Assembly (NCBI RefSeq): GCF_016863555.1
Contig: NZ_BOPC01000077.1
Span: forward strand, 1-35,974
Reading direction: 5' to 3'
Length of the DNA: 35,974 bases
From: Micromonospora qiuiae
GTDB lineage: Bacteria; Actinomycetota; Actinomycetes; Mycobacteriales; Micromonosporaceae
Every line of letters starts with the position of its first letter. Position 1 is the first letter of the stretch. Shown here in pieces: positions 6,963 through 16,630 of this stretch. The notes under the pieces were generated by a model. It was not told the DNA's origin. It saw only the letters and a program-made list of their open reading frames with translations, and did no database searches. The position numbers were made by a program, and so were the translations under genes.

Positions 6963-9900
6963 CTACGCCGACGACAGTCGCGCCTCGATGGCCTCGATGA
7001 TCCGGGGGCGGAGGTCGGCGGCGCGAATGACGGCGTCGACGGAGCCGACCTCGACCGCGCGCTGGATGTTGTGCACCCGGTCGAACTCCGTGGCCACCTC
7101 GCCGAGCTTCTCCGCGTGCACCGAGGAGCGGAGTTCGTCGAGTTCCGCCGTCAACGAGGCGCGGTCGGCGCCCGAGGCGGCGGCGACGCGGGCCTCCAAC
7201 TCCCGCACCCGCGGGTCGGCCGCGGTGCGGGCCTTGACCTCGCCGGAGAAGACGACGGCCGCGGCCGGCGCGCCACCGAGCACCGAGGCGAACGATCCTT
7301 CCAACGCCAGCACGGTCATGTTGGGGTTCAGCGCCTTCGAGAAGACCACGAACGCCCCGCCGTGGTACCGCGAGATCACGCAGAACACGATGGGCCCACG
7401 GAAGTTCACGATCGCTCGGCCGATTTCGGCGCCGTACTCCAGCTGCAGCTTCCGCATCGACTCGGGTGAGCCGTCGAAGCCCGACAGGTTCGCCAACACC
7501 ACCAGCGGACGGTTGCCGCTGGCCGCGTTGATCGCCCGCGCGGCCTTCTTCGAGGAGCGCGGGAACAGCGTGCCCGCGGTGTAGGTGTCCGGGCCGTCGG
7601 TGGGCGGGAAGCCGCGCCGGGGAACCGCCCGGGACTCGATGCCGAGCAGGCACACCGGGATGCCGCCGAGATGCGCGTCCTGCACCACTGCGGTTTCCGC
7701 GTCGGCCATGCCAGCCCAGCGTTCCAGCACCGGGTGGTCCTGGTCGGCGAGCGCCCGCATCACCGTCCGGATGTCGAACGGCTTCTTGCGCTCCGGGTTC
7801 GCCGAGCTGGAGAAGATCTCGCCGACGGTGGTGAAGTCGCTGCCGGCCACGACGTGCGGGAAGTCGGAGATGTCGCGGTCGGTGGGATCGAGGGTGACGG
7901 TCCGACGTGGCCCCGCTTCGCCCGGTACGACGTACGTGTGGTCGTAGTGCGCCATCAGCACGTCGCGGGCGGCGGTCAGGTTCGGCGCCCAGTACTGCGC
8001 CTGCCCGTTCGGGCCCATCACCCGGTCGTAGCCGCCGATACCGAAGTTGTCCTCGGCGGACACCCCGCCGGAGAAGTCCAGCGACTGCTTGCCGGTGAGC
8101 ACCATCGCCGAGTCCGGGGTCATCACCAGGATGCCCTTGGTGTGCATCAGCATCGTCGCCTCGGCGTTCCAGTACGGCTGCGCGCCGACGTTGATGCCCG
8201 CCACCACGATGTTGATCTCACCGCCGTCCTGGGTGAACTCGACGATCCGCTTGAGTGCCGCCGCCACCCAGTCCATGTTCTCCGTGCCGGACGTCATGGA
8301 GATCCGGGCCCCGGCGGAAAGGGCGTACCACTCCAGCGGCACCCGCATCCGCTCGGCCAGGTCCAGCGCGGCGATCACCCGCCGGCACTCCGGTTCCGAC
8401 AGGGCACCCAGCGATTTCGTGGGGTCGCCGAGCAGCGCGACCCGGGTGACGCCCTGCGGGTGCCGCGGAGTCGGCGTGGTGACCACGCCGGCGACGATCG
8501 CCGCGCTGTTGCGTCCCTTCGGCCGGTCGACCGGGACGAGCGCGTGGTCGTCGTCGAGGTCGTGTTCGACGAAGTCGCCGAGCAGCCGGGTCAGCTCGTA
8601 GGGGTACACCGTGTTGCGGCTGCTCGCCCGCAACACCTTGAGCCGGTAGTCGTCGAGCGGCTCGACCGGCTCGGCCGGCGGTTCACCGATCGTCAGTTCG
8701 GCGCCGCCGGTGGCGTCGAAGGAGATCCGTACGCCGATCCTGACCAGCTCGCCGGTGGTGCGGTCGCGCTGCCGCGCGATGAACAGGATCTCCTCCAGGC
8801 CGGCGCCCGCGGTCGTCGGGCGCACCCGCCCGGCGATCATCGTCATCTCCTCGCGGGTCAGTTTGTTCGGCGGCCAGACGTAGATCACGATCCGGTTGGT
8901 GTTGAAGCGCGTCTTCGACGGTCGCCGTGACTGGGCGCGGCGGATCGAGTCGAGGCAGGCGGCGACCGTGTCCTCAGCCGTCGGCAGGGCGACCAGCCGG
9001 CCGTCCTGGTCACGCAGTTCGGTCAGGTCGCGCACCTGCGCGAAGGCGACGAGGCGTTCGTCGGACGGGTTCTCCCGGGCCACGCACTGGAAGAGGTAGA
9101 CCTCCTCGTCCGCCGACGGCAGCCGGGTCAGGTCGAACTTGTGCAGCCGCTCCATCTGCATCCGCTGCGCGATGTACGGGTGCAGGCCGCGGATCAGCCG
9201 TTCCTCGGTCATCCCGGCGTCGGTGGGGCGGAACGTGAAGTGATGGTGCATCACGGCTCCGCCGCGACCCGCCACGGTGGCGGTGAGCCGGTGCACCTGT
9301 CGCGGCAGCGGGTGCGCGTTGATGGCATCGAGCAGCGCGGCGGCCGTTGCGTCGAGATCCTCCGGCTGGTTCTCCCAGGCGAGGTAGATGTCGGCGTCGA
9401 TGGCGTCCCCGTCGCTCGCCAGCTCGGCCAGGCCACGCAGGGCACCGCCCAGCGCGTCGAAGTTCACCGCGGCGGAGACGACGCTCGACTCCGCGCGCTC
9501 GGCGACCACGAACGTGCAACCGGCGACCGCCCGGGTGCGCACTGCGGTGAGCCGCTTGTTGCCGTAGTACCGCCGGGTCAACACCTCCAGCATGACCGCG
9601 TTGTCGAGGTGGTCGCGGACGAGCCGCTGGCCGAGCAGCCGGACCAGCGGCTCGGTGCTGCGGACCATCGCCGCCACCCGCTCGGCGCGGTCCGGTGCGT
9701 CCGGGTGCGCGTCGAGGTGCCGCAGGTGCGCGCGCACCTCGGCGTAGACACGGGCCCGGTTGCGGCGCAGCAGCGGCTGGGCGAACCAGGCGAACACCAC
9801 GCCGCGCGCGAGGTCGGCGATCACGGGGAAGCGGACCTGCGTGGCGGCCACCAGCCGCTCCAGCGCGAGACCGGCCGGCTCACGCAGCGCCTGCTCCGGC

Positions 9901-12428
9901 GGCGACTCCCGCAGCCAGGCCCGCAGCAGCGCCGCGACGACTGCGGCGTCGGTGGACCCGCGCTGCTGGGCGAGGAAGATCCGGAACACGGCGGATTCGA
10001 GCTCGGGGCAGCGCTCCAGCTCGGTGACACCGTAGTGGCCGAGGGCCCGGGCGAGCTTGGCCTGGAACGCGTCCGGCAGTCCGGCCCGCTCGACGTCGAG
10101 GCTTTGCAGGTAGGTGTGGAAGTATTCGCGTGCGCTGTGCACATGGGCCCCGCCGTCCTCGCCCGTGGGCCGGTTGCGGCTCAGCTCGGCGAGGTCGGCG
10201 AAGGCGTTGAGGAGGTGAATCTCCTCGGCCAGCGGCCGGTAGCCGTCGTCGACGGCCGCCTGCCGCGCGGCGAGGTAGTCGTCCAGCACCCGGCGGTCGT
10301 CGTGCGGGTCGACATCGAAGCCGAGCAGCAGGCCGCGCAGATCCTCCTGGCAGCGCCGGATCCGCTGGGGCGCCGGGACCGTCTCGGCCGCGGTGGGCAG
10401 GTCCAGCTCGACCGAGGCGGTCTTCGGTGCCTCCGCCGCCTCGGCGGTCCCGTCAGCGAGCGGCTCCAGCCGCAGCAGCGCCGCACCGGTCTCCACCTGG
10501 CTGCCCACGGAGACCGAACACTCCCGCAGCCGCGCCCTGAACGGTGCCCGCAGCACCGTCTCCATCTTCATGGCCTCCAGCACCAGCACCGGCGCGCCCG
10601 CCTCGACCTCGGCGCCGACCTCCAAGGGCGTGGCGACCACCAGCGCGGGCATGGGTGAGCGGACGACGCCGCCCTCGTCACGGCTGACCCGGTGCGTCAC
10701 ACCGTCCACCTCGATCAGGTGGTCCGGCCCGTACGTCCCGGTGAGCAGGTGGTAGCGGGCGCCGTTGACGACGATCTGACCGGTGTGCCGGTCGAAGCGG
10801 TCGAGTTCGACGTCGGCGGTACGGACTTCACCGCCTGCCTCGATGCCGACGCGGAACCGGTGCGCGCCGATCCGCGCCACCCGCGTGCGGTAGGCGGCAC
10901 CGCGCAGCTTGAGATCCAATGGTCGGCCGCTGGCGTGCCGCACCTGCGGACGGCCGCCGGCCGCCGTCGCCAGCAGCCGCTGCCGCTCGGCGCGTTCCTC
11001 TTCCTCGTACGCCTCGATGGCGGCCGCCGCCAGCGCGACGGCGGTGTGCCGGTACCCGACGAGTCGACCCTCCCCGCGGACCCGGTCGATCCAGCCGGTG
11101 TCCGCGCTGGCGTCGATCACCTCCGGCTGGTCGAGCAGGTCGAGCACGAAGCTCTTGTTCGTGGCGCCACCCTCGATGATCACCGTGGTGTCCGCCATCG
11201 CCCGCCGCAGTCGGCCGAGCGCCTCGTCGCGGTCCCGCCCGTACGCGATGATTTTCGCGATCATCGAGTCGAAGTCGGCGGGAATGGTGTCACCCTCGCT
11301 GACGCCGGTGTCCACGCGGATGCCCGGCCCGGCGGGCAGGTCCAGCCGGGCGATCCGGCCCGGGGAGGGCGCGAAGTCGCGGTCCGGGTCCTCGGCGTTC
11401 AGCCGGGCCTCGATGGCGTGCCCGCGCTCCACCGGCGGCGTGCCCTCCAGCCGCCCACCCGAGGCCACGTGCAGCTGCGCCTTGACCAGGTCGAACCCGG
11501 TGGTGGACTCGGTGATCGGATGCTCCACCTGGAGCCGGGTGTTGACCTCGAGGAACGCGAACATCCGGTCACCGGGGTGGTAGAGGAACTCGACCGTCGC
11601 CGCACCGCGATAGCCGACCGCGACGGCCAGCCGCTCGGCCGACGTCTTGAGCTCGGCCGCCTGCTCCGCGCTGAGCACCGGCGACGCCGACTCCTCGATG
11701 ACCTTCTGGTTGCGCCGTTGCACGGAGCAGTCGCGGACACCGAGCGCCCACGCGGTGCCCTGCCCGTCGGCGATCACCTGCACCTCGACGTGCCGGGCGC
11801 CGGTGACCAGGCGTTCCAGGAACACCACGCCACTGCCGAACGCCCGCGCCGCCTCCTGACTGGTGCGCTCGTACGCGTCGGCCAACTCGGCCTCGTTGTT
11901 GATCACGCGGATGCCGCGCCCGCCGCCGCCTGCCGTCGCCTTCAGCATCAGCGGATAACCGATCTGGGTCGCCGCCGCCCGCGCGGCGGCCAGGTTCTCG
12001 ACCGCGCCGCGGCTCCACGGTGCGACCGGTACCCCGACCTCCTCGGCGATCAGCTTCGCGCCGATCTTGTCACCCAGCTGCCGCATGGCCTCCGCATGCG
12101 GGCCGACGAAGGTGACCCCGAGCTTCTCGCACAACTCCGCGAACGCCGGATCTTCGGCGACGAAGCCCCAACCGACCCACGCGGCGTCGGCCCCGGTCTC
12201 CACCAGCGCGCGTTCCAGCACGGCCAGGTTGAGGTACGGGCGCCGGGCTGCGGGTCCGAGATCGTAGGCGATGTCCGCCGCGCGCACGAAAGTGGCGGTG
12301 CGGTCGACGTCGGTGTACAGAGCGACGGTCTCGATCCGCGCCCCGGTCTCGGCAGCCAGCTCTCGGACCGCGTGGATGAGCCGCATCGCGGCTTCACCAC
12401 GGTTGACGATGGCAATACGGCTGAACAC
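6963..12428 (-). CDS. Single-chain acetyl/acyl-CoA carboxylase (BC-BCCP-central-CT fusion)
   Basis: This 1821-residue enzyme carries every step of a biotin-dependent acyl-CoA carboxylase on one chain. An N-terminal biotin carboxylase (about 1-450) has the ATP-grasp loop KATAGGGGRGIRV (from residue 163) and EVNTRLQVEHP (near 297). A biotin carrier domain has biotinyl Lys621 in VLEAMKMETV. A long alpha-rich central region (about 680-1150) follows. The carboxyltransferase has an N half (SGARISMTSGTENMDW near 1373, then FSGGVSAEDNFGIGGYDRV) and a C half (GFPPTDGPDTYTAGTLFP; GGAFVVFSKALNPNM near 1690). Bacteria usually split these functions between subunits; this order matches eukaryotic ACC. It should make malonyl-CoA or a related extender unit. 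A GTG start follows GGAGGGG by about 8 nt. Confidence 0.93.
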   Translation of the reverse strand: MFSRIAIVNRGEAAMRLIHAVRELAAETGARIETVALYTDVDRTATFVRAADIAYDLGPAARRPYLNLAVLERALVETGADAAWVGWGFVAEDPAFAELCEKLGVTFVGPHAEAMRQLGDKIGAKLIAEEVGVPVAPWSRGAVENLAAARAAATQIGYPLMLKATAGGGGRGIRVINNEAELADAYERTSQEAARAFGSGVVFLERLVTGARHVEVQVIADGQGTAWALGVRDCSVQRRNQKVIEESASPVLSAEQAAELKTSAERLAVAVGYRGAATVEFLYHPGDRMFAFLEVNTRLQVEHPITESTTGFDLVKAQLHVASGGRLEGTPPVERGHAIEARLNAEDPDRDFAPSPGRIARLDLPAGPGIRVDTGVSEGDTIPADFDSMIAKIIAYGRDRDEALGRLRRAMADTTVIIEGGATNKSFVLDLLDQPEVIDASADTGWIDRVRGEGRLVGYRHTAVALAAAAIEAYEEEERAERQRLLATAAGGRPQVRHASGRPLDLKLRGAAYRTRVARIGAHRFRVGIEAGGEVRTADVELDRFDRHTGQIVVNGARYHLLTGTYGPDHLIEVDGVTHRVSRDEGGVVRSPMPALVVATPLEVGAEVEAGAPVLVLEAMKMETVLRAPFRARLRECSVSVGSQVETGAALLRLEPLADGTAEAAEAPKTASVELDLPTAAETVPAPQRIRRCQEDLRGLLLGFDVDPHDDRRVLDDYLAARQAAVDDGYRPLAEEIHLLNAFADLAELSRNRPTGEDGGAHVHSAREYFHTYLQSLDVERAGLPDAFQAKLARALGHYGVTELERCPELESAVFRIFLAQQRGSTDAAVVAALLRAWLRESPPEQALREPAGLALERLVAATQVRFPVIADLARGVVFAWFAQPLLRRNRARVYAEVRAHLRHLDAHPDAPDRAERVAAMVRSTEPLVRLLGQRLVRDHLDNAVMLEVLTRRYYGNKRLTAVRTRAVAGCTFVVAERAESSVVSAAVNFDALGGALRGLAELASDGDAIDADIYLAWENQPEDLDATAAALLDAINAHPLPRQVHRLTATVAGRGGAVMHHHFTFRPTDAGMTEERLIRGLHPYIAQRMQMERLHKFDLTRLPSADEEVYLFQCVARENPSDERLVAFAQVRDLTELRDQDGRLVALPTAEDTVAACLDSIRRAQSRRPSKTRFNTNRIVIYVWPPNKLTREEMTMIAGRVRPTTAGAGLEEILFIARQRDRTTGELVRIGVRISFDATGGAELTIGEPPAEPVEPLDDYRLKVLRASSRNTVYPYELTRLLGDFVEHDLDDDHALVPVDRPKGRNSAAIVAGVVTTPTPRHPQGVTRVALLGDPTKSLGALSEPECRRVIAALDLAERMRVPLEWYALSAGARISMTSGTENMDWVAAALKRIVEFTQDGGEINIVVAGINVGAQPYWNAEATMLMHTKGILVMTPDSAMVLTGKQSLDFSGGVSAEDNFGIGGYDRVMGPNGQAQYWAPNLTAARDVLMAHYDHTYVVPGEAGPRRTVTLDPTDRDISDFPHVVAGSDFTTVGEIFSSSANPERKKPFDIRTVMRALADQDHPVLERWAGMADAETAVVQDAHLGGIPVCLLGIESRAVPRRGFPPTDGPDTYTAGTLFPRSSKKAARAINAASGNRPLVVLANLSGFDGSPESMRKLQLEYGAEIGRAIVNFRGPIVFCVISRYHGGAFVVFSKALNPNMTVLALEGSFASVLGGAPAAAVVFSGEVKARTAADPRVRELEARVAAASGADRASLTAELDELRSSVHAEKLGEVATEFDRVHNIQRAVEVGSVDAVIRAADLRPRIIEAIEARLSSA

Positions 12429-12693
12429 CCGACCGACCCCTCCGGTAGACGTACGACGAACGCGCCGCGGGACGTCGACCCCCGGCAGTCATCACCTTTC
12501 TGCCTGCGGCCTGGCAGCGCCATACCGTAACCACCGAACCCGAGGCGGCCCCGGTTGTAGGAATCAGACAAAAACTTTTGGCTGCCTGGTCGCAGCCGGC
12601 GGAAAACGAGTGAGTGAGATCGGACGAGCATGGCTTACGATCACTATTCCCGTCGTTGTCGTACGCCGGGATCACCCTCCACCCATCGGGATC

Positions 12694-14331
12694 GTGGAAT
12701 TGTTCTCTCTACCTACCCGGGCCAGGTCAAGCCTCGGCCCGTCGTTCCGTACCCGCCGCAGCGTGACCACCAGGATCGCTGCTGCGGCGCTCGTGCCAGC
12801 CATCCTGCTCGGTGCCGGCGCTCCGGCGGTCGCCGCGAGCAACACGCTCACCCTGACCACGCTGGACCGCAACGGCAAGAAGGTGACCGTCAACGCGACG
12901 GCGGTCAACCTCACCACCAACTCCAGTTACAAGGTGAAGTCCAACAAGCCCAAGAAGCTGCCGAAGGGCAACTACGCGGTGCTCGCCTCCATCAAGAACG
13001 GCTCCGCAGTGACGCTCGGCGTGCGTACCGTCAAGGTCTCCGGCGCCAGCAAGACGACCGTGGACGCGCGCAAGGGCAAGAAGGTCACGGTCGGCCTCAG
13101 CCCGGCACCCACCAGCGAGTGGCTGTACGCGCAGACCACGGTCGAGGTCTGCACCAGGTCCGCCTCCGCCAGCTACGCCGTCCAAGCTTCGGACTACGGC
13201 GACGGTAGCGTCTACGTCATCCCGAACTCGTCGAAGAAGTACGCCTTCGCCGCGATGCGCACCTGGGCCGACGGCTCCGGACACCCCGGGTCCACGCACT
13301 ACGCGGTGATGTACACGACCACCGGCGTGCCGAGCAAGCCGTCACGGACCGCCAAGCAGTCTTCGCTCGCCACCGTCAACGTGGCATCCCGGCGCGGCCC
13401 CTCCGCCGGCGATTACAGCAGCCTGGCGGTGCAGCCAATCGACCGTCCGTGCGGCGGCATGTACCACGGCCTGGTGAACAGCAACGAGCCGTACCGGACG
13501 AAGATCAAGGTGTCGGCCGGCAAGTGGGACTTCCCGGTGCACAGCTCCGGCACGGCCAAGGACGGCTCGTCGCCGTTCATTGGGCACTACTACTCGCCGC
13601 GCAAGATCGTCGCGGGCAAGTCGTACAGCCTGAACTTCTTCCGTTCCGCCTGGGGCCCGTCCGCGTACGTGCCGGCCACGGTCTACGGCCGGATCAATTA
13701 CTCGCTGAACGAGATGTTCGCCGACCCCGGCTACCCGCGGGGCAACGTCGAGGGTGGCGACAAGGCGACCGCGACGTTGACCTTCGGCGGCAAGATCGTC
13801 AAGACGGTCAAGGACCGGGGCTGGGAGCCAGGGAGCACTGACCTGAGCTACAAGGTGAAGAAGGCCGGCTGGTACACGCTCACCAACACCGCGAGCCGGT
13901 ACTACCCGGAGATCACCTTCCCGGCCGGGATGCTCTCGCCGAAGACCAGCGTCACGTACAGGTTCAAGGCGAAGCCGAACACCTCGGTGGTCGCGCCCGT
14001 CTACGGGATCGCCATGCTGCCGGCCGGGCTGGATCTCTACAACCGGGCGAAGCCGAACAGCACCACCAACGTCGAGCTGAAGCTGAACCGGTCCAAGATG
14101 TACGCCGACACCAAGCTGGGCAAGAACCCGACGGTGAAGTCGATCGGCGCCAAGGCGTCGTTCGACGGCGGCAAGACCTGGCGATCGGTCAAGGTCAAGA
14201 AGATCAACGGAAAGTGGACCGCGATCGTCGGTAACCCGGCATCCGGTGCGGTCTCGCTGCGGGTCCGGGTCACCGTCACCAACGGCGGCTACACCGACGT
14301 CACGATCATCCGGGCGTACGCGATCGGCTGA
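12694..14331 (+). CDS. Secreted protein, tandem paralogue 1 (545 aa), function unknown
   Basis: The 545-residue product starts with a basic region and a signal peptide (about 1-47: RIAAAALVPAILLGAGAPAVA, then A-S-N). The mature part is Lys/Thr/Ser-rich and beta-like: a first module with LTLTTLDRNGKKVTVNA and KKLPKGNYAVL, a middle with two Cys (TVEVCTRS and RPCGGMY), and a C-terminal module with ASFDGGKTWRSVKVKK and TVTNGGYTDVTIIRAYAIG. That last module resembles the C-terminal beta domains of secreted actinobacterial subtilases, but no protease domain is present. GTG at 12694 is used because the paralogue at 14504 begins identically (V-E-L) and gives exactly the same length. The preceding gap, 12429-12693, shows no gene. 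Confidence 0.85.
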   Translation: MELFSLPTRARSSLGPSFRTRRSVTTRIAAAALVPAILLGAGAPAVAASNTLTLTTLDRNGKKVTVNATAVNLTTNSSYKVKSNKPKKLPKGNYAVLASIKNGSAVTLGVRTVKVSGASKTTVDARKGKKVTVGLSPAPTSEWLYAQTTVEVCTRSASASYAVQASDYGDGSVYVIPNSSKKYAFAAMRTWADGSGHPGSTHYAVMYTTTGVPSKPSRTAKQSSLATVNVASRRGPSAGDYSSLAVQPIDRPCGGMYHGLVNSNEPYRTKIKVSAGKWDFPVHSSGTAKDGSSPFIGHYYSPRKIVAGKSYSLNFFRSAWGPSAYVPATVYGRINYSLNEMFADPGYPRGNVEGGDKATATLTFGGKIVKTVKDRGWEPGSTDLSYKVKKAGWYTLTNTASRYYPEITFPAGMLSPKTSVTYRFKAKPNTSVVAPVYGIAMLPAGLDLYNRAKPNSTTNVELKLNRSKMYADTKLGKNPTVKSIGAKASFDGGKTWRSVKVKKINGKWTAIVGNPASGAVSLRVRVTVTNGGYTDVTIIRAYAIG

Positions 14332-14351
14332 GCCGAGCACCCGTACGCCAT

Positions 14352-14388
14352 CGGTGCCCCGAGTGTGACCCTCACGCTCGGGGCACCG
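14352..14388 (+). terminator. Terminator hairpin after paralogue 1
   Basis: A 17-bp stem (CGGTGCCCCGAGTGTGA at 14352-14368 with 14372-14388, one mismatch) encloses a 3-nt loop, 21 bp after the stop at 14331. This is the geometry of an intrinsic terminator without a T-tract. It separates the two paralogues, so each is probably transcribed from its own promoter. Confidence 0.75.
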
Positions 14389-14503
14389 GTGTTGGTGATG
14401 GCCTCACGCTGCCACAAAGCGGGAGAGCGAATTCGCCGCCCTTGACCTACGATGATCTCCCGCCGTTGTCGTACGGCGCGATCACCCTTCCACTCACAGG
14501 GAT

Positions 14504-16141
14504 GTGGAATTGTCTTCTCTTTCTGATCGGGCCGGGTTCAGCCTCGGCTCGTCGTTCCGTGTCCGTCGCAGCCTGGTCTCCAGGATCGTCGCGGCGGCGC
14601 TCGTGCCGGCCATCGTGCTCGGCAGCGGTGCTCCGGCGATCGCCGCGAGCAACACGCTCACCCTGACCACGCTGGACCGCAACGGCAAGAAGGTGACCAT
14701 CACGGCCAAGGCGGTCAACCTCAGCACCAACTCCACCTACTCGGTAAAGTCCAACAAGCCGAAGAAGCTGCCGAAGGGCAGCTACGCGGTGCTCGCCGCG
14801 GTCAAGGACGGCTCGTCGACGACGCTCGGCGTGCGTACGGTCAAGGTCTCCGGCGCCAGCAGGACCACCGTGGATGCGCGCAAGGGCAAGAAGGTCACGC
14901 TCGGCCTGAGCCCGGCACCGTCCGGCGAAGGGCTCGACGGGGACACCGTGGCACAGATCTGCGTCAGGACCACCTCGCTCAGGCACGTGGTCGAGGGCTC
15001 GGATTGGGACCGCAGCCTGTACGTCATCCCGAACTCGTCGAAGACCTACGCCTTCGCCGCACTGCGGACCTGGGCCGACGGCTCCGGGCGCCCCGGGTCC
15101 ACCCAGTACGCGGTCATGTACACGACCACCGGTGTACCGACCAATCCCTCTCGGACGATCAAACAGTCTTCGCTCGCCACCGTCAACGTGGCCGCCCGGC
15201 GCGGCCCCTCCGGGGGCAACTCCAGCAACTTTGTCGCGCAGCCGACCGGCCGCTCGTGCGGTAGCGACATCTACCGGAACCTGGTGACCAACGAACTCGC
15301 GTACCGGACGAAGGTCAAGGTGACGGCCGGCAAGTGGGACTTCCGGGCAGGAAGTTCCGGCAGCGCCAAGGACGGCTCGTCGTACAACATCGGCGGCTAC
15401 ACCGCGACGCGTACGGTGGCCGCGGGCAAGTCGTACAACCTGAACTTCTTCCGATCCGCCTGGGGCCCGTCGACACGGTTGCCGGTGGTGCTCAACGGCC
15501 GGATCTCGTATTCGCTGAACGACATGTTCGCCGATCCCGGCTTTCCCCGGGACAGCGCCGAGGTTGGCGACAAGGCTACCGCGACCCTGACCTTCGGCGG
15601 CAAGACCGTGAAGACGGTGAAGGACAAGGGCTGGGACCCGCACGGGACCATCCTTGAATACAAGGTGAAGAAGGCCGGCTGGTACAAGCTGACCAACAAG
15701 GCCAGCCGGCACTACCCGGAGATCACCTTCCCGGCCGGGATGTTGTCGCCGAAGACCAACGTCACGTACCGGTTCAAGGCGAAGCCGAACACCTGGGTGA
15801 CCGCGCCGGTCTACGCGATCACCATGCTGCCCACCGGCTTGGACCTCAACAACCGTGCGAAGCCGGGTAGCAGCACCAACGTCCAGCTGAAGCTGAGCCG
15901 GCTCAAGGGCGAACCGGACGCCAAGCTGGGCAAGAACCCGAAGGTGAAGACGGTCACCGCCAAGGCGTCGTTCGACGGCGGGAAGACCTGGCGGTCGGTG
16001 AAGGTCAAAAAGGTCGGCGGTGTGTGGACGGCACAGGTCACCAACCCGTCCTCGGGTGCGGTGTCGCTGCGGGCTCGGGTCACCGACACCACCGGCGGCT
16101 ACACGGATGTGACGATCATCCGGGCGTACGCGATCGGCTGA
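14504..16141 (+). CDS. Secreted protein, tandem paralogue 2 (545 aa), function unknown
   Basis: This protein has the same length as the gene at 12694 and aligns with it end to end without visible gaps. The signal peptide is RIVAAALVPAIVLGSGAPAIA. The module order is the same (LTLTTLDRNGKKVTITA; two Cys in AQICVRT and RSCGSDI; terminal TDTTGGYTDVTIIRAYAIG). The most divergent stretch is around residues 135-170, just before and after the first Cys, which suggests a variable surface. About 60 bp upstream of the GTG start are also similar between the copies, so the duplication included regulatory DNA. The function is unknown; extracellular binding is a guess. Confidence 0.85.
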   Translation: MELSSLSDRAGFSLGSSFRVRRSLVSRIVAAALVPAIVLGSGAPAIAASNTLTLTTLDRNGKKVTITAKAVNLSTNSTYSVKSNKPKKLPKGSYAVLAAVKDGSSTTLGVRTVKVSGASRTTVDARKGKKVTLGLSPAPSGEGLDGDTVAQICVRTTSLRHVVEGSDWDRSLYVIPNSSKTYAFAALRTWADGSGRPGSTQYAVMYTTTGVPTNPSRTIKQSSLATVNVAARRGPSGGNSSNFVAQPTGRSCGSDIYRNLVTNELAYRTKVKVTAGKWDFRAGSSGSAKDGSSYNIGGYTATRTVAAGKSYNLNFFRSAWGPSTRLPVVLNGRISYSLNDMFADPGFPRDSAEVGDKATATLTFGGKTVKTVKDKGWDPHGTILEYKVKKAGWYKLTNKASRHYPEITFPAGMLSPKTNVTYRFKAKPNTWVTAPVYAITMLPTGLDLNNRAKPGSSTNVQLKLSRLKGEPDAKLGKNPKVKTVTAKASFDGGKTWRSVKVKKVGGVWTAQVTNPSSGAVSLRARVTDTTGGYTDVTIIRAYAIG

Positions 16142-16158
16142 TTGCCAACGGCATCGAC

Positions 16159-16198
16159 GCGCCTCGGCGGTCCGGTAAGGGACGGACCGCCGAGGCGC
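16159..16198 (+). terminator. Terminator hairpin after paralogue 2
   Basis: A perfect 16-bp stem (GCGCCTCGGCGGTCCG at 16159-16174 with 16183-16198) encloses an 8-nt loop, 17 bp after the stop at 16141. It matches an actinobacterial intrinsic terminator without a T-tract. Confidence 0.8.
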
Positions 16199-16323
16199 CT
16201 CCCAGCGTGGCTGGGTCCCGGCCGGCACGGTCTTTCCCCGGCCCAGTCCGGCCTTGATGCCCCTGCCTGTCCCTGTCGAGCTGAACCGTTCATGCCATCA
16301 CATCAGTGGCATGCGCTCGCCAG

Positions 16324-16418
16324 CACCCGGTCCGCCCGCCGACACCCGGTCCGCTCGCCGGCACCCGGTCCGCTCGCCGGCACCCGGTCCGCTCGCCGGC
16401 ACCCGGTCCGCCTGCCCG
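16324..16418. repeat. 19-bp tandem repeat, five copies
   Basis: The unit CACCCGGTCCGCTCGCCGG begins at 16324, 16343, 16362, 16381 and 16400, exactly 19 bp apart. The three middle copies are identical or nearly so, and the end copies are degenerate. There are no spacers, so this is a minisatellite and not a CRISPR array. It lies in a noncoding gap. Confidence 0.9.
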
Positions 16419-16485
16419 TCGCGCCCCGGTCCGTTTGCCGTGACCCGGTCGGCTCGTCCGTCGCGCCCCGGTCCGTTTGCCGTGA
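16416..16485. repeat. 28-bp direct repeat, two copies
   Basis: A 28-bp sequence containing CGCGCCCCGGTCCGTTTGCC occurs at 16416-16443 and again, identically, at 16458-16485. It directly continues the 19-bp array and shares its CCGGTCCG core, so both probably arose by slippage from the same seed. Confidence 0.85.
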
Positions 16486-16630
16486 TCCGCTTGTGCTCTC
16501 AGCTCGACAGGCCTGACCGCCCTACGCCCAGCCCTCGGCTACCGGCAGTGCGAGCAGGACTCTCCCGCAGGCGTCGACGGCGCGTCGTTCAGCTACAGGA
16601 TCGTCGTCCGCGCAGCCCCCGCCCCCTCTC

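Noticed and set aside
10692..12530. A 612-codon plus-strand frame inside the carboxylase gene
   Set aside because: It is antisense to the biotin carboxylase domain and is a codon-bias artefact.
14447..16228. A 593-codon minus-strand frame over paralogue 2
   Set aside because: It mirrors the plus-strand secreted protein, which has a signal peptide and a paralogue of equal length. The antisense translation is Arg/Gly/Val-rich without features.
16324..16485. Possible CRISPR array
   Set aside because: The copies are contiguous with no unique spacers, and no cas genes are in the window.
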